The notes under the pieces: generated by a model | Databases searched by the model: none | Seen by the model: the letters and a program-made list of their open reading frames with translations, nothing else | What the model was told of the DNA's origin: nothing | Made by a program: the position numbers and the translations under genes | Shown here: in pieces, positions 6,770 to 7,782 of the stretch | Layout: every line of letters begins with the position of its first letter | Position numbering within the stretch: position 1 is the first letter of the stretch | Assembly (NCBI GenBank): GCA_018715285.1 | Contig: DVLW01000024.1 | Location: 1-7,782 of the forward strand | Origin: Candidatus Faecivivens stercoripullorum | GTDB taxonomy: Bacteria; Bacillota; Clostridia; Oscillospirales; Ruminococcaceae | DNA length: 7,782 nucleotides | Reading direction: 5' to 3'

Positions 6770-6779
6770 GGAACGGAAT
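6751..6779. repeat. Inverted repeat centred on the glycosyltransferase -35 box; operator candidate
   Basis: ATTCCGTT (6751-6758) and AACGGAAT (6772-6779) form perfect 8-bp arms separated by 13 bp; the centre (6765) falls within the -35 hexamer. Arms at about two helical turns are typical of dimeric repressor sites. I do not recognise the regulator. Confidence 0.45.
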
Positions 6780-6811
6780 GTTGATTTGTGGAAAACACAG
6801 CCCGATTCTGC

Positions 6812-6845
6812 GAATTAATCAAAAATTAACATTTTTTCTTAATTC
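6812..6845. repeat. 34-bp AT-rich imperfect palindrome upstream of glf
   Basis: Arms GAATTAA/TTAATTC (6812-6818, 6839-6845) and AAAAAT/ATTTTT (6821-6826, 6831-6836) are nested about one centre (6828.5), so 13 of 15 arm positions pair; a 2-nt mismatch and a 4-nt core interrupt them. TTAATC (6815) and TTAACA (6826) also form an 11-bp-period direct repeat. It sits about 35 bp upstream of the glf -35 position, where activators or curved DNA commonly act. Confidence 0.45.
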
Positions 6846-6880
6846 TTCAGTTCAGTTTGCTTTGAACGTCAAAACCCCTC

Positions 6881-6909
6881 TTCCTTTTTTCTGCAAATTC
6901 CGCTATAAT
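6881..6909 (+). promoter_or_regulatory. Promoter of glf
   Basis: A perfect -10 TATAAT is at 6904-6909. The -35 position at 17-bp spacing (TTCCTT, 6881-6886) is weak, which would fit a promoter that needs an activator. Transcription would begin near 6916, leaving a leader of about 44 nt. Confidence 0.5.
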
Positions 6910-6959
6910 ATAACTGTTGTGTGTGCTTTTTATTACTTAATTGAAAAGGAGTTTCCAAC

Positions 6960-7782
6960 ATGCATTATGATACCATCGTCATTGGTGCTGGATTCGCCGG
7001 AGCAGTCTCGGCAAGACTGCTTGCAGACAGGGGCGAAAAGGTCTTAATCCTTGAACAGCGTCCCCATATCGGCGGCAATGCCTATGACCGTCTGGATGAT
7101 GCCGGTGTCCTGATTCATCAGTACGGCCCGCATATCTTCCATACCAATTCTAAAAAAGTTTTTGATTTCCTGTCCCGTTTCACCAGCTGGCGTGATTACC
7201 AGCACCGGGTCGTCGCACGTTTCCTGCCCGGAAATGACGCAGTGATGCCGGTTCCCTTCAACCTCACTTCCCTGCGGATTGCGTTTGGTGAAGAGGAAGG
7301 CGCCCGGCTGGAAGAAAAGCTCTGTGCACGGTTTGGACGTGAACAGAAAGTCGGCATCCTCGCTCTCCGTCAGGAAGAAGACGAGGACCTCAAAAAGGTC
7401 GCCGACTATGTGTATGAGCATGTCTTTGTCCATTATACCGTCAAACAGTGGGGCACGCCGCCGGAAGAAATCGACCCGGCAACCACCGCACGTGTACCGG
7501 TTTTCCTTTCCACCGACGACCGGTATTTCCAGGATACCTGGCAGGGTATCCCGACAGACGGTTATACCGCCATGTTTGAAAAGATGCTCGACCATCCGAA
7601 TATCACCGTCCTGACTGGAACGCCTGCCGGTGACCGGCTCAGCTTTGAAGGAAACATCCTGTTTGACGGCGCTCCCTTTGACGGAAAAGTCATCTACACC
7701 GGTGCATTGGATGAGTTGTTTAACTGCCGGTTCGGACGGCTTCCCTACCGGACACTGGACTTTAAGTTTGAAAGCTACGACC
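6960..7782 (+). CDS. glf: UDP-galactopyranose mutase, C-terminus cut by window edge
   Basis: The 274 visible residues cover about 70% of a typical 370-390-residue enzyme. This FAD-dependent cytoplasmic enzyme interconverts UDP-galactopyranose and UDP-galactofuranose, the donor for galactofuranose in surface glycans. The FAD-binding GAGFAG is at 9-14 (Gly9, Gly11, Gly14), followed by IGGNAYD (37-43), YGPHIFHTN (55-63), the YTVKQWG block, DDRYF, QGIPTDGYT, YTGALDELF, and Tyr263-Arg264 (YRTLDF), where Arg264 matches a conserved active-site arginine. At the position of the other catalytic arginine (RIPVR in E. coli) this protein reads RVPVF, with Phe182. The start ATG at 6960 follows AAAGGAG (6945-6951) with 8 nt spacing. 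It is divergent from the glycosyltransferase gene, and further surface-glycan genes may follow to the right. The family call is secure; normal activity is less so given Phe182. Confidence 0.92.
   Translation, partial: MHYDTIVIGAGFAGAVSARLLADRGEKVLILEQRPHIGGNAYDRLDDAGVLIHQYGPHIFHTNSKKVFDFLSRFTSWRDYQHRVVARFLPGNDAVMPVPFNLTSLRIAFGEEEGARLEEKLCARFGREQKVGILALRQEEDEDLKKVADYVYEHVFVHYTVKQWGTPPEEIDPATTARVPVFLSTDDRYFQDTWQGIPTDGYTAMFEKMLDHPNITVLTGTPAGDRLSFEGNILFDGAPFDGKVIYTGALDELFNCRFGRLPYRTLDFKFESYD

Overview
The window reads as ordinary chromosome of a low- to mid-GC Gram-positive bacterium, most likely a gut-type Clostridia member of the Bacillota. I infer this from strong AGGAGG-like ribosome sites, sigma-A-type promoters (one with perfect TTGACA and TATAAT boxes), a U-tailed intrinsic terminator, and the style of the proteins. 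Genus is not determinable. No transposase, integrase, tRNA, rRNA, CRISPR array or phage gene is visible.

Layout. (1) Positions 1-2303, minus strand: one uninterrupted reading frame that runs off the left edge. It encodes a fused RecB/Cas4-like nuclease and XPD/DinG-type iron-sulfur helicase. (2) Positions 2304-2402: a divergent control region with an extended -10 promoter and a 12-bp perfect palindrome over the -35 position. (3) Positions 2403-4007, plus strand: a beta-CASP metallo-beta-lactamase-fold ribonuclease. (4) Positions 4026-4793, minus strand: an inositol-monophosphatase-family phosphatase, convergent with the ribonuclease across an 18-bp gap and with its own promoter. (5) Positions 4934-6668, minus strand: a two-gene unit of a family 2 glycosyltransferase followed by a PAP2-type membrane phosphatase/phosphotransferase, closed by a clear terminator. 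(6) Positions 6669-6959: a 291-bp divergent control region rich in dyads. (7) From 6960 to the right edge, plus strand: UDP-galactopyranose mutase (glf), lacking its C-terminus because the window ends.

How the genes fit together. The left half handles nucleic acids (DNA unwinding/cleavage and RNA cleavage), each gene with its own control. The right half looks like the edge of a cell-surface glycan or glycolipid locus: glf makes UDP-galactofuranose, the glycosyltransferase would transfer a sugar, and the PAP2 protein would act on a lipid phosphate in the membrane. The phosphatase at 4026-4793 is on the same strand as that pair but is separated from it by a terminator and a new promoter, so a shared pathway is only a guess.

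No wholly new system is evident. The points most worth checking are the nuclease-helicase fusion, a terminator-like hairpin antisense within the phosphatase gene, the dyads in the two divergent control regions, and an apparent substitution of a catalytic arginine in the UDP-galactopyranose mutase.
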